DNA of 64,000 bases from Linyphia triangularis. Lineage: Eukaryota > Arthropoda > Arachnida > Araneae > Linyphiidae. The translations under genes and the position numbers were made by a program. Position 1 is the first letter of the stretch; the number at the start of each line of letters is the position of its first letter. The notes beneath the pieces were generated by a model that saw only the letters and a list, made by a program, of their open reading frames with translations, was not told the origin of the DNA and did not search any database. This document shows, piece after piece, positions 11,740 through 41,881 of this stretch. The DNA lies in assembly GCA_963978545.1 (NCBI GenBank), contig OZ021723.1:10776593-10840592 (forward strand), given 5' to 3'.

Positions 11740-11920
11740 AGGTTGGTTGTATTCGGATTATCTGGCGCCATCAGTAACACGAGGGCTATAATGCGCCGAA
11801 ACATTCGTCATTAGACAAGCCAACATACATTTACAAACACCCATGCCTAACATGGGACTCGGAACCCGCAATCTCGTGGTCTAGAGGCTAGCACGCTAAC
11901 CACTATACCGTTTGGTCGGC
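11740..11920 (-). mobile_element. tRNA-derived SINE, copy 2
   Basis: Reverse-oriented copy of the SINE at 1724. Its tRNA-like head (box A region near 11890-11905) is at the right and the ggttggttg tail at the left. A 9-bp duplication, ctttatgtt, lies at 11731-11739 and 11921-11929. Confidence 0.92.
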
Positions 11921-11929
11921 CTTTATGTT

Positions 11930-12800
11930 GGGAATTAAGGTATAAAAATGTGAATTTCAAATATATATTATACCTACACTTGTTAAAAAAGCCATAATAT
12001 GATAGCAAAAGTATTAGGATATATTCTTTTATACTTATTAATTATATAATTCCTTTATTAAAATTTTATGACATAGAATTAATAATATTATTTAAGATCT
12101 TAGAGGTTAAACTTGCAGAAAAATTTTGGTGTTTAATAGTCTGACTGACCATGTTCTAAACAACCATGTAGCTAATACAATTCTATAAATGAGAGAGAGA
12201 GAGAGAGAAGAAAAATAAATACAGCAAAATATTGTCAACATTATTTTACATTATACCAAAAAATGCACTCAAGAATAGTAAATAACACTTCATTCATCAA
12301 GTTTAATGTCGCCCTACAAATAAAAACATCTCAACACATCATTGAATCCTTCATATCGCATTTGGCAGACTTTCAAATTATATCCTTTTGAGCAATACAT
12401 TAATCTCACACCAGGGGCTTCACATTCAAAGAAACTAAGCTTGTTCTCGATGCAGCTTCAAGCACAACTGTTTGTCAGAGATCTTCAACTAAGGGTGTGA
12501 AGTATCGCACAGCTTTCAATTACACTATAATACTGGTCACTGCATTTAAATTTAACATGGATAGGATTCATTTAACGCTTTTGCTTACATATTTTAATTA
12601 ATTTTTAAGTAATGCAAACCATAAAAACAGTTTTTAAAACATCCTTGATAAGCAGTATCAATTTTTATATTTATTAACACAGTGCCGATATCAAAAACAT
12701 TTCTATCAGCAAAATGTGCTGCAAACTACGTTTCAAAATTTATTAAAAATGAACGTGAATTTATGCTCTCTCATCGAAATATCATTTATTTATTCTGATT
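11930..12800. other. Non-coding AT-rich spacer
   Basis: No gene seen. It contains a short (GA)n run at about 12190-12209. Confidence 0.4.
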
Positions 12801-12804
12801 AAAG

Positions 12805-12903
<99 letters not shown>

Positions 12904-12948
12904 TTTGTTTGTTTGTTTGTTTGTTTGTTTGTTTGTTTGTTTGTTTGT

Positions 12949-13043
<95 letters not shown>

Positions 13044-13045
13044 TT
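12805..13045 (+). repeat. Compound (TTTA)n(TTTG)n(TTTA)n microsatellite
   Basis: About 25 TTTA units, then about 11 TTTG units (12904-12950), then about 24 TTTA units. The open frames across it are artefacts of the 4-bp period and are not genes. Confidence 0.97.
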
Positions 13046-13124
13046 AAAAAAAATTGGCAACAGGAAAAAGTTTCAACAGTTATTGTTTCAATTATTATTT
13101 TAATGGATGACGGCAAGTTGGTTT

Positions 13125-13881
13125 CATGGGCGCCCCAAAGAGGGTGCAAAGAGGTGCACTTGCACCCCCCCCCCCCCCCCCCTGGCTTTTGAAAATTTGA
13201 AAAAAAATGAGGGAAAAGATGTAAATTCCAAGATAAAAAAAAAGCACATATGCCACTTATACTTTTATGTTACAATGAGCATTTTTTTCTATTAATTTAG
13301 TATTTTGTTTCGTTCCTGTGTCGTTTTTTGTAGCTACTTGAGTGACGATTTTCTGGAGCTTGTTGTCTATGATTATTAGAGGCTGATGAGTAGAAGTATT
13401 TATTCCTTTTATTGCATAATCATTTCCTGTGTAGTTCTCAAAATTCTAGTAAAATGTTTTGTTTTCTAAGTCATCAGATATATTATCTTGAAATCGATTT
13501 TTAGAATTCAGTTGAACATATTCCAATACTGTCTTCGTGTTTAATTTTTTTTTTTTTTTTTTTAATTCGAAATTTGGAAGAAATAATTTTTATTTTTTTT
13601 TCTTCTGTATTTTTGCATCTTCGAGTTTCTCTATTCTAAACGGTGAATACCGTGAGATCTAGTTGGATGATAAAAAAAATTCGTTAAAAATATATATTTT
13701 AATATTCTGTATTCACTTTAACAGAGTTGGGCTTTCAAAAATATATACCATGAATTTTAACTATTCTCAAAGTGTATAATTTACAATGCATAATTATTAA
13801 TTAACATTTCTAAAAAAATTCATGATTTTGATAAATATCTAGTCTTGCACCCCCTTACAAATATTCGTGGGGGCCCCCATG
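13125..13881. mobile_element. hAT-like non-autonomous element (757 bp)
   Basis: Ends are inverted: catgggcgcccc at the left against gggggcccccatg at the right, each followed inward by a gtgcaa/ttgcac motif. The flanking 8-mers gttggttt (13117-13124) and gttgattt (13882-13889) form an 8-bp duplication with one mismatch, as hAT elements make. A long C tract lies at 13165-13182. No transposase is visible. Confidence 0.75.
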
Positions 13882-13889
13882 GTTGATTT

Positions 13890-14085
13890 ATTAGTATTCC
13901 TTAAAAGAGATCTTTTAGTGACAGTAACAGCCCCAAAATTTGATAGAATGCATTGCCATCGACAAGGTTTCTATCTGTCAAGTTTCAGTTCGATTGGATG
14001 ACGGCAAAGGTGTTAATTAGGCCGTGGCTGATTCAGCTCCGATCGACAAACACACAAAGTCGAAGTTAATACAAAGGGTTTAAAA
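13890..14085. repeat. Probable interspersed-repeat fragment
   Basis: The phrases aagtttcagttcgattggatg and gaccaaacacaca-type text (near 13978-14055) resemble non-coding 3' ends of LINE-like repeats. Copy number in the window is one, so this is a weak call. Confidence 0.3.
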
Positions 14086-14136
14086 ATGGCAAGATTAGGG
14101 ATATTTTTGCTTTTGATAATTACTTTTTCCTTTCGG
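14086..14136 (+). CDS. Possible signal-peptide exon of an unidentified gene
   Basis: ATG at 14086 opens MARLGIFLLLIITFSFR, 17 residues with a short basic start and a hydrophobic core typical of a secretion signal. It is followed directly by a consensus donor (gtaagt at 14137). Without splicing the frame ends at 14173 (29 codons). I found no convincing downstream exon before GTPBP8, and the preceding 200 bp looks repeat-derived. It may be a chance match or a remnant. Function unknown. Confidence 0.25.
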
Positions 14137-14197
14137 GTAAGTGAAACCGTGGATATTCATTGTGTTGAATGCTAAACATATGAATATTCTTTGATAT

Positions 14198-14333
14198 TAA
14201 AGCGTATGCAGCTTTCGCTGTGGGCGACGGGTCTCGATCCCAAGACCATTGGAACTCGAGAGAGATACCTTACCGCTGTGCAAAAGAGTACTCCATTGCA
14301 CAGAAGTTTTATCTGTTATTTGAGGTCCCCACA
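14198..14333 (-). mobile_element. Solo terminal repeat of miniature LTR family TA
   Basis: 136 bp matching, on the minus strand, the terminal repeats of the elements at 42040-42495 and 63266-63786: starts TGTGG, has the ttctgtgca...tgcacag inverted pair, then a box-B-like gggatcgagaccc, and ends CGCTTTA. A perfect 4-bp duplication atat lies at 14194-14197 and 14334-14337. Its precise ends support treating the repeat as an LTR able to remain alone after recombination. Confidence 0.85.
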
Positions 14334-14659
14334 ATATCATAGAAGGGTGCAGATACATTACGAGTTCCTATCGTTTATTTATGGCGGTTACTTTAAAGGG
14401 GTACCTAACTCGTGGTCAATAATTTGACCATATGTAGTTAATTTTCTTATTCTGGTAATTGTTTGGTAGTTAAAATGCACATGAAAACTCTTCTTTATAG
14501 CACAGCTAAGAGGACTCGCATAAATTACGTCACACTTAGAGGATGGAGGTTTGTCTGACGTGATGGTCCATGACAAGGAGGTTAGAGGGAGTAATCTCTT
14601 TCGTAACGTACCAATTTCAATTTTGGGGACAAAATTTAATATATACATATATATATATA

Positions 14660-15121
14660 CAGAAGAACAACTTCGATTAACCGTCCCTCTTTCATCCGGA
14701 ACTCTCTGTTAACCGACCATCCTTTAGTCGACATCAAAAATCTCCCAAATGAGTACTAAATCATTTGCCCTTTTTAAAACCGGAATATTTTCCTTTACAC
14801 TGAATTTGCATAAGTAATGGTGAGACTTCTGATCGTTTTTCAAAAGGACTGACATGGTTAGAGCAATAATCATATGCAAATCAAACTGAACCATTGCTTT
14901 TAAAAAGACTTCGGGATAGAACCGCGAAACAACGATTATCAAGATTAAAACAAAAACTCATTTCCAACAATTATGTCATAAAAGAAACATTAAAAGCCCT
15001 GCATTCAATAAATGAAAATAATTGACTTTTCATTATTTTTTACAACTCTCTATTATCCGGCATTTTCGCTTATCCGACCTATCTTCGGTCCGAATTAAGT
15101 CGGTTAATCGAGGTTCTACTG
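14660..15121 (-). mobile_element. Tigger/pogo-type MITE, copy 1
   Basis: 462 bp between TA dinucleotides. The right end reads ggttaatcgaggttctactg, and its complement appears in decayed form at the left. It is the reverse-oriented relative of 21996-22449, sharing the inverted ends and internal blocks (for example the region near 14750-14940). No transposase remains. Confidence 0.82.
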
Positions 15122-15226
15122 TATATATATACCACGAACCTCATTAATAAAAGTTAATTTACAATAAGTTGGACAATTTTATCTCAGATAATGAGGAAAC
15201 TATAAACTGCATTAAATATGCATTTT

Positions 15227-15963
15227 TACTATCAATTACCCATACGTATACTTAGAGTAATGAAAGTATAGCATTCGGTCAATATTTTTTTTTTTTTTTT
15301 TTACGTTTTGGAACATCCTGATTTCAAAAAAGTAATTTTAAAAAAAATTCTGTCTGTGGTCAGCATAACTCCCGATCAAGTTAACCTGCGATGTTCAAAT
15401 TTGGTGTGCGTGTTGGTAACGGCACAGAGACCTACCATTAAGGTTTTCGTCAAAATCGCGCATGCGCATAAGGTAGCTGTCATTGAAAAAATCATGTTTT
15501 TCAATGAATGCTAAAAAACGGCTCTAACGATTTTGATAAAAATCGCTGTCGTAATGCCTCTTAAGGTGTTCTAAACATCCCTACCTCCAAAATTTCCTTA
15601 AAAAGGCTTTAATGGTGTAAAAAGTGGAAAAACGAATGCCTTCAACACAGAGTTCTCTTTCTTTGAGCATACCTCATTAACGATTGTTTTTTCTTTTCTC
15701 TTCAGTCTCACTTATAACAAAGGATCCTATAAGGATTATTGAAAAGTATATCATATTTTGACGATATTTTTTTTTTTTTTTTTTTTTAACTTTATTTTTT
15801 TATTTTTTTTTTTCACAGACCCGTGCAAGAATTATGGCCAAAATTATCGCTAAACTGGCCATTTTTGTTAAATGATTAATGTAAATATAAAAACGGTAAA
15901 TGACACAAATCCACTTCAGCATTATAGTGTAATTGAAAGTTGTGCGATGTTCCACACCCCTAG
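15227..15963 (+). repeat. Dispersed repeat family R1, copy 2
   Basis: Same order of landmarks as 177-1103: the agcattcggtcaata opening, gatgttcaaatttggtgtgcg near 15394, tagctg near 15475 and aaatgacacaaatccac near 15898. It contains poly-T expansions at 15283-15302 and 15767-15787. Confidence 0.75.
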
Positions 15964-16945
15964 TGACTTTTTTGTGCTTTTTTTTTTTTTTTTTGCTTTT
16001 TTTTTTTTTAATTGTAGAAACAGGTGATAAAACTGATATGAAAAATTGATATGCTTGAATATGATAACATTAATTTTTAGGAGAGTAGAATGTTGTAGCA
16101 CCGTGACATAATATTAGGGGAGGGAGTTTGGAGAAACGTGATTGAGCGTCTCATGGGAAAGAAGATGAAAAAAAAAAAAATTTGCATGACGTTTTGTATC
16201 TATCTGGAAAAAAAAAGTATTCATAAAAGATCCAAAAAGATACATACGGTGGTTTTTTTTTTTTTTGTTTTTTTTTTTTCCGAACGAGGTTGTACAGGGA
16301 AAATTTATTTAGAGTTAATATTTTTTTTTTTTTTTTTTTTTTTTAATTACAATTTAAATTCCTTCTTTTATAATTTAAAATTCAGTTTCTATGAATTATC
16401 TCACAATTTATTTAATGTAAATTTTCAAAAAGAAGCAGTGAGGATTTGTTTTTAAAAAAACGATTGCTTTAATAAATTTACAAACTACCAGACCAGTGTG
16501 AGGAACGTCAGGCGGTACATTTCTTTTGGAAGGTCTCTGTCACGCTTGGACCAGAATACCCGTTTACCCGGTGCTAGCAGACGGAAGAATCCTGTTATTA
16601 AGCTATTACGTTTGTATTACGATCCTTGTCAGTGGTCACAGAGTAGATGATTGGGTGTTGGGAGTTGATGCTCATGACAAATTGGCTTCTCTTGGGACTG
16701 AAATTATATGTTTACATAGTGCTAGTGTTGACGTTAAATGATTGGCGATCTCGTATCAATTGGTAGGACGACTATCGTATAAATCAGCCTTTAGTTTTTA
16801 ATGTGATGTGAATTTAAAAAGTATCTGCGCTATTTCTATACAATTAAAAGGTTTTGTTTAACTCCCCTTAAATTACTTTCCTTAATGAACAATGGAATCT
16901 ATTGCCAGTTTCATTCCAACATTAAAAAGAGTGCTTGTTCGATAA
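15964..16945. other. Homopolymer-rich spacer with one unexplained less AT-rich block
   Basis: Long T runs at 15977-16009, 16252-16280 and 16320-16344. The block 16490-16745 has visibly higher GC and is open on the + strand from 16502 to 16741 (80 codons, no ATG at the front). It matches no family I recognise. It could be a relic exon or transposon fragment, and I do not call a gene. Confidence 0.4.
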
Positions 16946-17125
16946 GCCGACCAAACGGTATAGTGGTTAGCGTGCTAGCTTCTAGACCGCTAGGTTGCGG
17001 GTTCGAGTCCCGTGTTAGGCATGGGTGTTTGTAAATATATGTTGGCTTGTCAAATGACGAATGTTTCGGCGCATTATAGCCCTCGTGTTGCTGATGGCGC
17101 CAGATAATCTGAAAACCAACAACCA
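16946..17125 (+). mobile_element. tRNA-derived SINE, copy 3
   Basis: Box A (tatagtggttagcgtg) at about 16960-16975 and box B (gggttcgagtcccg) at about 16999 are both close to the tRNA consensus. The tail ends accaacaacc. A 13-bp duplication, gcttgttcgataa, lies at 16933-16945 and 17126-17138. It sits about 210 bp upstream of the GTPBP8 start codon, so it may lie in or beside the promoter. Confidence 0.94.
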
Positions 17126-17337
17126 GCTTGTTCGATAAATGATATGACGTCAATAAAAAAACATCATATTAATTTAAAATTTTGTTTTAGAAAATGGCAA
17201 CAATATTTTTACAATTACAAGCCAGAAAGTAATACAGTTATAGAATCAAAACATTACAGTGAGTGAACGTGAATATCAGTGATGAATTTAATGAAATAGC
17301 CAGGATTTTCGGAGGATATATTAACTTTAAATGCATC

Positions 17338-35572
<18,235 letters not shown>

Positions 35573-35600
35573 ATTGAATGTATTTAAATTATATCTATTT

Positions 35601-35606
35601 AATAAA
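35601..35606 (+). promoter_or_regulatory. GTPBP8: Poly(A) signal of GTPBP8
   Basis: AATAAA 29 bp after the stop codon at 35572, the first such hexamer downstream. It implies a very short 3' UTR. Confidence 0.65.
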
Positions 35607-35639
35607 GCATTTTATGTACTTCAGTAATTTTTGTTCTTA

Positions 35640-36490
35640 TAGTCTTCACAACAAAAATAAAATTATTATGTAAATTTAAATACCAATGAGTGAAATGTAG
35701 GACGCACATTGAAACGTTTATATAATAATTTGTATAAATGTTTGCTTCAAATCATAAAAAATCTTTAAAAGTAATTAACTTTTATTAAAATAAATAGTTT
35801 TTCGTGACCACTTCAATTGCTATAATTTTTTTATACAACTTGCTTTTAAAGGATGTAAAACAGTAAAATCCTTTTTTAATCAGATTTTTCTATTTGAAAA
35901 GAGGTGAGCCCTTCAGAAAACTCACGTAGTTTATATTTTGCAATTAAAAATTGATAAAGAGAAAAAAAAAAAGTTGCCGAAGATATAAATAAAATTCTAC
36001 TCCAATGTTATTTAACATGTCAATTTTTATTGCGTAATGTTTAGAATTTATGTATAAAAACTGCTGCTTGCTTCGTCATTAAAAAATTAAAAAAGTCCTT
36101 AAAAACTACTTATTTTTACCTTTTTGAAAGCTGTGTGAACCCTGTCCATAGAACTTACCATAAGTGAGGATAATTTTAGTGCCTACCTGCTGTTCTAATA
36201 AAACTGTCTCTCTCTCTAATTTTAAGGATCCAAAATCCGATTATTTTTAAATTTCTATAAAATGTAACTACAAATTTGTAAACTAGTAAAATTCAAATAA
36301 AAATTATTGTTTAAATTAAAAATTAACAAATAATAATTAGCCTGCAAGAGCAAAAAAATTACAAATTTACTGAGCAAAAGAAATCGAAAATTCAAATTAT
36401 TAAAAATTGCTGTCATTTGTTCTTTAATTACAAGTGTACATCCAAACAAACTATAAAAAAAAATCTTACATTTAACAGCCTTTTCATATA
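35640..36490. other. Intergenic AT-rich sequence
   Basis: Nothing recognised between the GTPBP8 3' end and the solo LTR. Confidence 0.4.
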
Positions 36491-36495
36491 AATAT

Positions 36496-37274
36496 TGTTG
36501 CGTGGACGGGTTCGAAAGATTTGAAGCCAAAGCAGATCAAAACTTGCAGAAATTTATTCCAAAAATAACTCTTCACAGTTCTCTTACAGCTCCATAACTT
36601 CTCGTTCTAGTAAACACAATACAGCTCTTTTCACCTCAATAGAGCACAAAACAGCAGTTAAAAACTTGACAACAACTGCTAAATCGCCGCAAAAGACAAT
36701 GCAATACAGTTCGCTCAGTATCTCCAGTCAACTAATTCAGTGACTCAAAATCCAAGAACTACTCAAGTCAGGAATACAGCTCTCACAATGAACGTTGAGA
36801 GACAACTAACTACTAACCAACTCAGGCCGCGCTTATATAGGAGTGGTGAATATACGTGAACCTTCCAGAGATAGACATTTGGAGAACTTTCCAGATTGTA
36901 GTCGAAAAGTCCTATATACATGTACATGGGATACATGTACCTAAATGTCGCCAAATGGTCGCCAAGTTTGGCGACATTTGGTGATTTCTCGCCAAATTTG
37001 GCGACAAAAATTAGTCGCCTAAACCGTCGCCAACTTGGCTCTATCTCGCCAATTTGGTGAGATTCCCATTACCATAATGTTAAATGCCCTGCCCCTTGAA
37101 ACTCGCTTCCCAGAGTTACCTCTGTAAAACCCGTTATCAAGCATAGAGAGGGTCATTGCAGGGAAACAGACTAAGACGAACTATTGCACTGCCTTATGCA
37201 AAATGTACATAAATCTTCTTATTTACAAAATTAACACTACGAAATATTTACAAATATGCAAAAATTCGTAACAA
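36496..37274 (-). mobile_element. Solo LTR, family L1, copy 2 (779 bp)
   Basis: Same ends and order as 10085-10975. A 4-bp duplication atat lies at 36492-36495 and 37275-37278. On the minus strand a TATA-like tatata motif (plus coordinates near 36834-36840) lies downstream of a cluster of TTGGCGA/TCGCCAA motifs (36945-37070), and an AATAAA (plus coordinates near 36550) lies near the 3' end. About 110 bp shorter than copy 1, mainly from deletions in the middle. Confidence 0.9.
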
Positions 37275-37494
37275 TATAAAGAAAGTCGATCAATTACAGG
37301 TACTATGCTCAGCTAGGTTGATCAAGTTGAGTGTAATCAATGTCCTTTAGCCCAAGAGTCACAATGAATATCCAATTTTATCTTCTGTAACAGAGCTTAT
37401 TTCCATCATCTACCGATGATAGTAAACACATTGAGAAAAGTCGTACAAAAGTCAAGTTGCACCGATGAGTTTTTCATTCCGAATTGCGGTCACC

Positions 37495-37950
37495 AATGAA
37501 GAACTTTCACGCTTTTTGGTTTTATTTTTAAATAAAAGTAGAGAAAAAAACATGAAAAACAATACCATTCTTTCAAAAATTTGAAGTTTGGTAGATAGTT
37601 TTAAAAATATTTAGTTTTTCACTTTGCGATTTGGTGGGAAAAAAGCCACTTTTGAAAGAAACGTCAACGCGCAGATAATGAACCAGTCTAAAACTTGTTT
37701 TAGACGAAGAATGAGTAAGGTTTCTCCTTCGTTTTGCGACTTTTATCTCTGCGTAACCACGTCACGGGTTTTTTTATGCATTTTTGGTCACGTGACCTTT
37801 GCTTTGATTTCGGCTAATTTCAAACTCGATTTTTGATTAATTGAAAGCATAAAGACAACAAAAATAATTGCACTGCTCAAATATATACGTTGGGTAACAC
37901 TAGAAAATACAAAAAATATTCATTTTCCTCTCTTGTGAAAGTTCCTCATT
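37495..37950. mobile_element. MITE family M1, copy 2
   Basis: Collinear with 32174-32623: left aatgaagaactttc, right aaagttcctcatt. Differs by scattered substitutions and small indels. Confidence 0.8.
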
Positions 37951-38103
37951 GCTGACTGCAATTTTTAGTATCAGTGTGTGTCCTGTAATGGGGACCTTGT
38001 GACAGTATATGAGCAAGAATCCGTCGCGGTCTCGATACAATAGTTTGGAGCGAACTTTTGCGCTATCGGGACAGGCGTGTTCAAATTAGGCAAAAGTGAC
38101 CAC

Positions 38104-38626
38104 CAGGGGTGTAGTGGGGCGGGAACGCGTGGGAACGGCGATCCTTTACCTTTTTAGTAGGAGGAACGGCGTTCCTACACATAAAAATTGATTTTTTATT
38201 TTTTTTTTACATTTTTCTTTTCAGGAAACTGAACGCAAAACTATGCTTTCGTTTTCTATCCACAATTTCAGAGCTGAGCAGGCAAGTTCAAGTATTTGCA
38301 AAACACTTGAAAGAGGCGCGGCCACCCGCACATGGCCATTCCATCAACAATCCGACACATGCAATACTATGATTCATCCAATGGCAATTATCTTCTTCGA
38401 CGAATGATCTGTAATTGTGGATGAATTCCAGAAGTGAAATTTATATGATTCGTCATGAATACGGACTAAAACTCACGTAAACAAGTTCACGCAAACTATC
38501 TCCATTTTTAAAAAACAAAATTGTGGTCTGGCACACAACAGTTCTTTGCTCCCTTTCCTTGAAGGTTTCTGCTCCTCTAATTTTAATGGGAAAGGCTAAC
38601 CGATTTATCAACAAAAGTGATATAAC

Positions 38627-38669
<43 letters not shown>

Positions 38670-38724
38670 TTCACTTTATGTGACATAGCGTTCCCACACC
38701 TTTTTATTTTACACTACACCACTG
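38104..38724. mobile_element. hAT-like non-autonomous element (621 bp)
   Basis: Left end caggggtgtagtg, right end cactacaccactg, inverted. A perfect 8-bp duplication, gtgaccac, lies at 38096-38103 and 38725-38732, diagnostic of hAT-type insertion. Further inside, ggaacgc/gcgttcc also pair. A (TA)n tract lies at 38631-38667. No transposase. Confidence 0.92.
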
Positions 38725-38936
38725 GTGACCACTAATGCCTACTTGTTGTTTCTGTCATTTGTGCACGAGACCACCACACATGCAAGAAACATGTAATTTT
38801 ATTGAATTATCTCTTACTAAGTTTGCAGGATATGGCACTAATCGGGATTAATTCTCTTTTCACTGGTCAGAAATTATACCTTATTTTCACTTTGAATCTC
38901 ATCGTTATTGAAGTCTATTTTCATCTATAATAGACT

Positions 38937-39535
38937 AGCTGAATACCCGTGCTGCGCTACGAAATTTTACCATTAGCATTTTAGCGATCAAAAGACATTC
39001 TACACTTCAGACGCTTGCTCCCATTTCGAATCCCGACAAATTGATTTATCAAAATAGGAACTTTCCTTTGTTGACATTTTAAACGAAATTTATAATTGTG
39101 AATAGTAAACTGGAATAGTTTATTGTGCTTATGTTTGCTCTTAGTTCTAAATTTCAAAGTAGTAGCTGTATTGGAATTGAGACATTAAGTTAATCCTCGT
39201 ATAGTTTCAATGTTGTGTCGACTTTTCATCCCTTAAAAATTCGTTAACCGATATTGGAATGACTTATTTTTTTAACATTTACCCTTTTAACATTTGCACC
39301 AAATATCAGAAATATGACTACATTGGAAGTGGGATATTCGAATGTCCCTCGTTTGGAACGTTTAACCCTTTTTCGACCCCTTAAAGTGGGTTAATCGAGA
39401 TCGGAATAGCTTACTTTTTCTATTTTTACCATTGTTGATATTTGTGCCGATTTTCAGAGTTGTGACTATGTGGGAAGTGGGAGAATTAGTGATGAGTGAG
39501 TCAGTGAGTGAGGGCTTTGCCTTATATATAGAGAT
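38937..39535. repeat. Interspersed repeat with actagctg start and tatatagag end
   Basis: Starts actagctgaatacccgtg and ends gccttatatatagag, with two internal near-repeats of a gttaa(c/t)cgatatcggaat-type phrase (39245-39265 and 39390-39410). Similar in plan to 32944-33537. Confidence 0.45.
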
Positions 39536-39574
39536 TACATTGGATCGGTGGCGGCTCGGCGGGTACAGTTCTAA

Positions 39575-41010
39575 CCAGGGCCGTCGCTAAGAATTTCAAT
39601 TGGGGGGGGGGGGGCGTTAAACATACTTTTGCCGACTAAAATCAAGACAAGTACGATGTAAATGTAGAAAATATCCATTAAGGTGTTAATCTATTATTAA
39701 TTAAATTTTATTAATGCATAATTTTTTTAATTAATATATAATTGTTTGTTAATTAATGCGTAATTAATTGTTAATGAGTTTATAACTAATCGTTAATTTT
39801 TTTAATTTAATTGTGAGTTATTTTATTTAATGTGTAATTAATTTTAATTAGTGTTTTTAATATTTTGTGGCATTTTATTAATACGTAATTAATGTCATAT
39901 TTTAAGTAAATTCCCCTCGTATTTTAGTTAAAGTTCCACTTCATTTAATTTTTCACTTTTGTTTAATAAATAACCCCCCTCTTTCCCGAACAAAGGGGAT
40001 AATTTTTCGAAGTACTTTTTTTGTGGGGTAGGGGAGGCATTTATCACTTGCAGATAGAATACATTCTCACAAATTCAATACTCATCAATACACAAATTCA
40101 TTCTCACAATTTCAATACAATTTTATCGCTTTTTTTTTTTGCTTTTTTTTTCTAATTGCAGTTTCGAAGAAATTAATTAAACGTGTAAAAGTGGATGGAA
40201 ATCGCACTACAACACGGAATAAAATAAATGAAAAATATTGATCAAATCGGTGACTCTAATTTAGATTTGTAAATAAAGTTAATCAAACAAATTCTGGAAA
40301 AATTCTTCATTGTAAAATCCTGGCAGATTATTGCTATATCACAAAAAAATTACCTACGCGAAACACTGCGATTTTTATAATAGAGACAATGTCAGGGACA
40401 TATAAGAAACATGCACTTACACTCCCTCCTGCCTTTCAAAAAATAAAGCAATGTAGAAGAAGTAATTCACAAGAACAAAATATACAGGTAGTAAATTATC
40501 AATTCGAGCAAAAAATTATGTACAGCTATTGACTAACATCAAATTAGGAAATCCAATTCCCATTTTCCAAAAATCTAGGATTGAACAAAGACTTTTGTCG
40601 CCTGTTAGCGATCTGCACCTCTATTGAAAATAATCCTGTCGGCGCTCATGGACTTTATAATTACACTTCAAAATACAATAGTTATTAAAAACATTTTGTT
40701 AATTAATTTTTAAATACTTTTTAACATATTTTCCTAACCAAAAAAGAAAAGAGGGTTTTACTTTCTCTTGAAAAGTATATTAATAGCAAAACTTAATTTT
40801 TTTTTTTTTTTTTTTGCAATTTAACATAGGAATTTACTTTTTAAAAATTATTACTTCGTGTACATATTTTTTACCAAAACTGCTGGATTCAATTTAATGA
40901 TTTTTTTTTAGGTTTTTCAGCAATAATTTCTGCAAATATTACTCGTTTTATTAATAATAATCATTTGTTCAAGAAGGAAAGTATAATGCTAATTTTCTTT
41001 AAGCAGAACT
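39575..41010. other. Intergenic AT-rich sequence
   Basis: A G run at 39601-39614 follows a cagggccgtcgctaag motif that resembles one hAT-type end; the partner end was not found. Otherwise AT-rich with attaattg-like runs (39700-39900). No gene. Confidence 0.4.
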
Positions 41011-41065
41011 AAAAATGAAATGCCTTACTTTAGCATTAAACAAAGTAAAATATTATTTATATGTA

Positions 41066-41175
<110 letters not shown>

Positions 41176-41349
41176 GATCCTCTATCCTAATGAAGCAGAA
41201 ATCAAGTTTTACAAAGTAAATTATTCTCAACTAGCTCACTACCCTTATGAACTTCGAAATTAGCAACAAAATATTCGGATCTTTAAAAAAGCAAACCATA
41301 ATTTTCGGCACAAAAATCCAAACTAAGTAAGGAATAGTACCTGCGGAGT

Positions 41350-41392
<43 letters not shown>

Positions 41393-41881
41393 GTGGGGGA
41401 GGGAGGTATTCAAATCACCAATGTTATTTTCTTGAGGAAGAAGAAGTTGCGCATATGATCTTCTAAAAAAGAGAAATATCACAGTCAACATGAGATATCT
41501 AAAAAATCCTCCTCCTATTCCCTTTCCCACCTTTAAAGGTTATGATCCTAATGTGAGATCTACTGATCCAATTTGAAATATTTTTAAAGGTATTTTGACT
41601 AATCTAACTTATTTGAAACACGATGTCTTTCCGATGTTTCGTGTATAAAGTGGTGAAATCGAGGAGAGGTGTGAAAGGGTACTCGTCACTACTTGTAAAA
41701 GACTGAAACCTGGTTGTAAGTCGGACAACGTCAGGCCACAGCTATTTGACTGCGGGAAACGTCAACAAATTTAGATAGTATTATAATAAACCTTTCAATA
41801 CTTTTCCAATGATTATTTTGTTGCAATAAATACGACATTGCCTTCCAATTTACATGGAATGCATTATTTCGGTAATACATT

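Noticed and set aside
12905..13192. Open frames over the TTTA/TTTG array (repeated FVCL and FIYL peptides)
   Set aside because: They come from the 4-bp repeat period; no homology and no gene structure.
16502..16741. Possible downstream exon or retroviral protease relic
   Set aside because: No motif on either strand was convincing, there is no ATG and no clean splice site in phase with the signal-like exon, so I left it as unexplained sequence.
17263..17337. A GTPBP8 start at 17263
   Set aside because: The codon there is GTG, which is not a normal start for a nuclear gene. The first in-frame ATG is at 17338 and gives a better presequence and family-like length.
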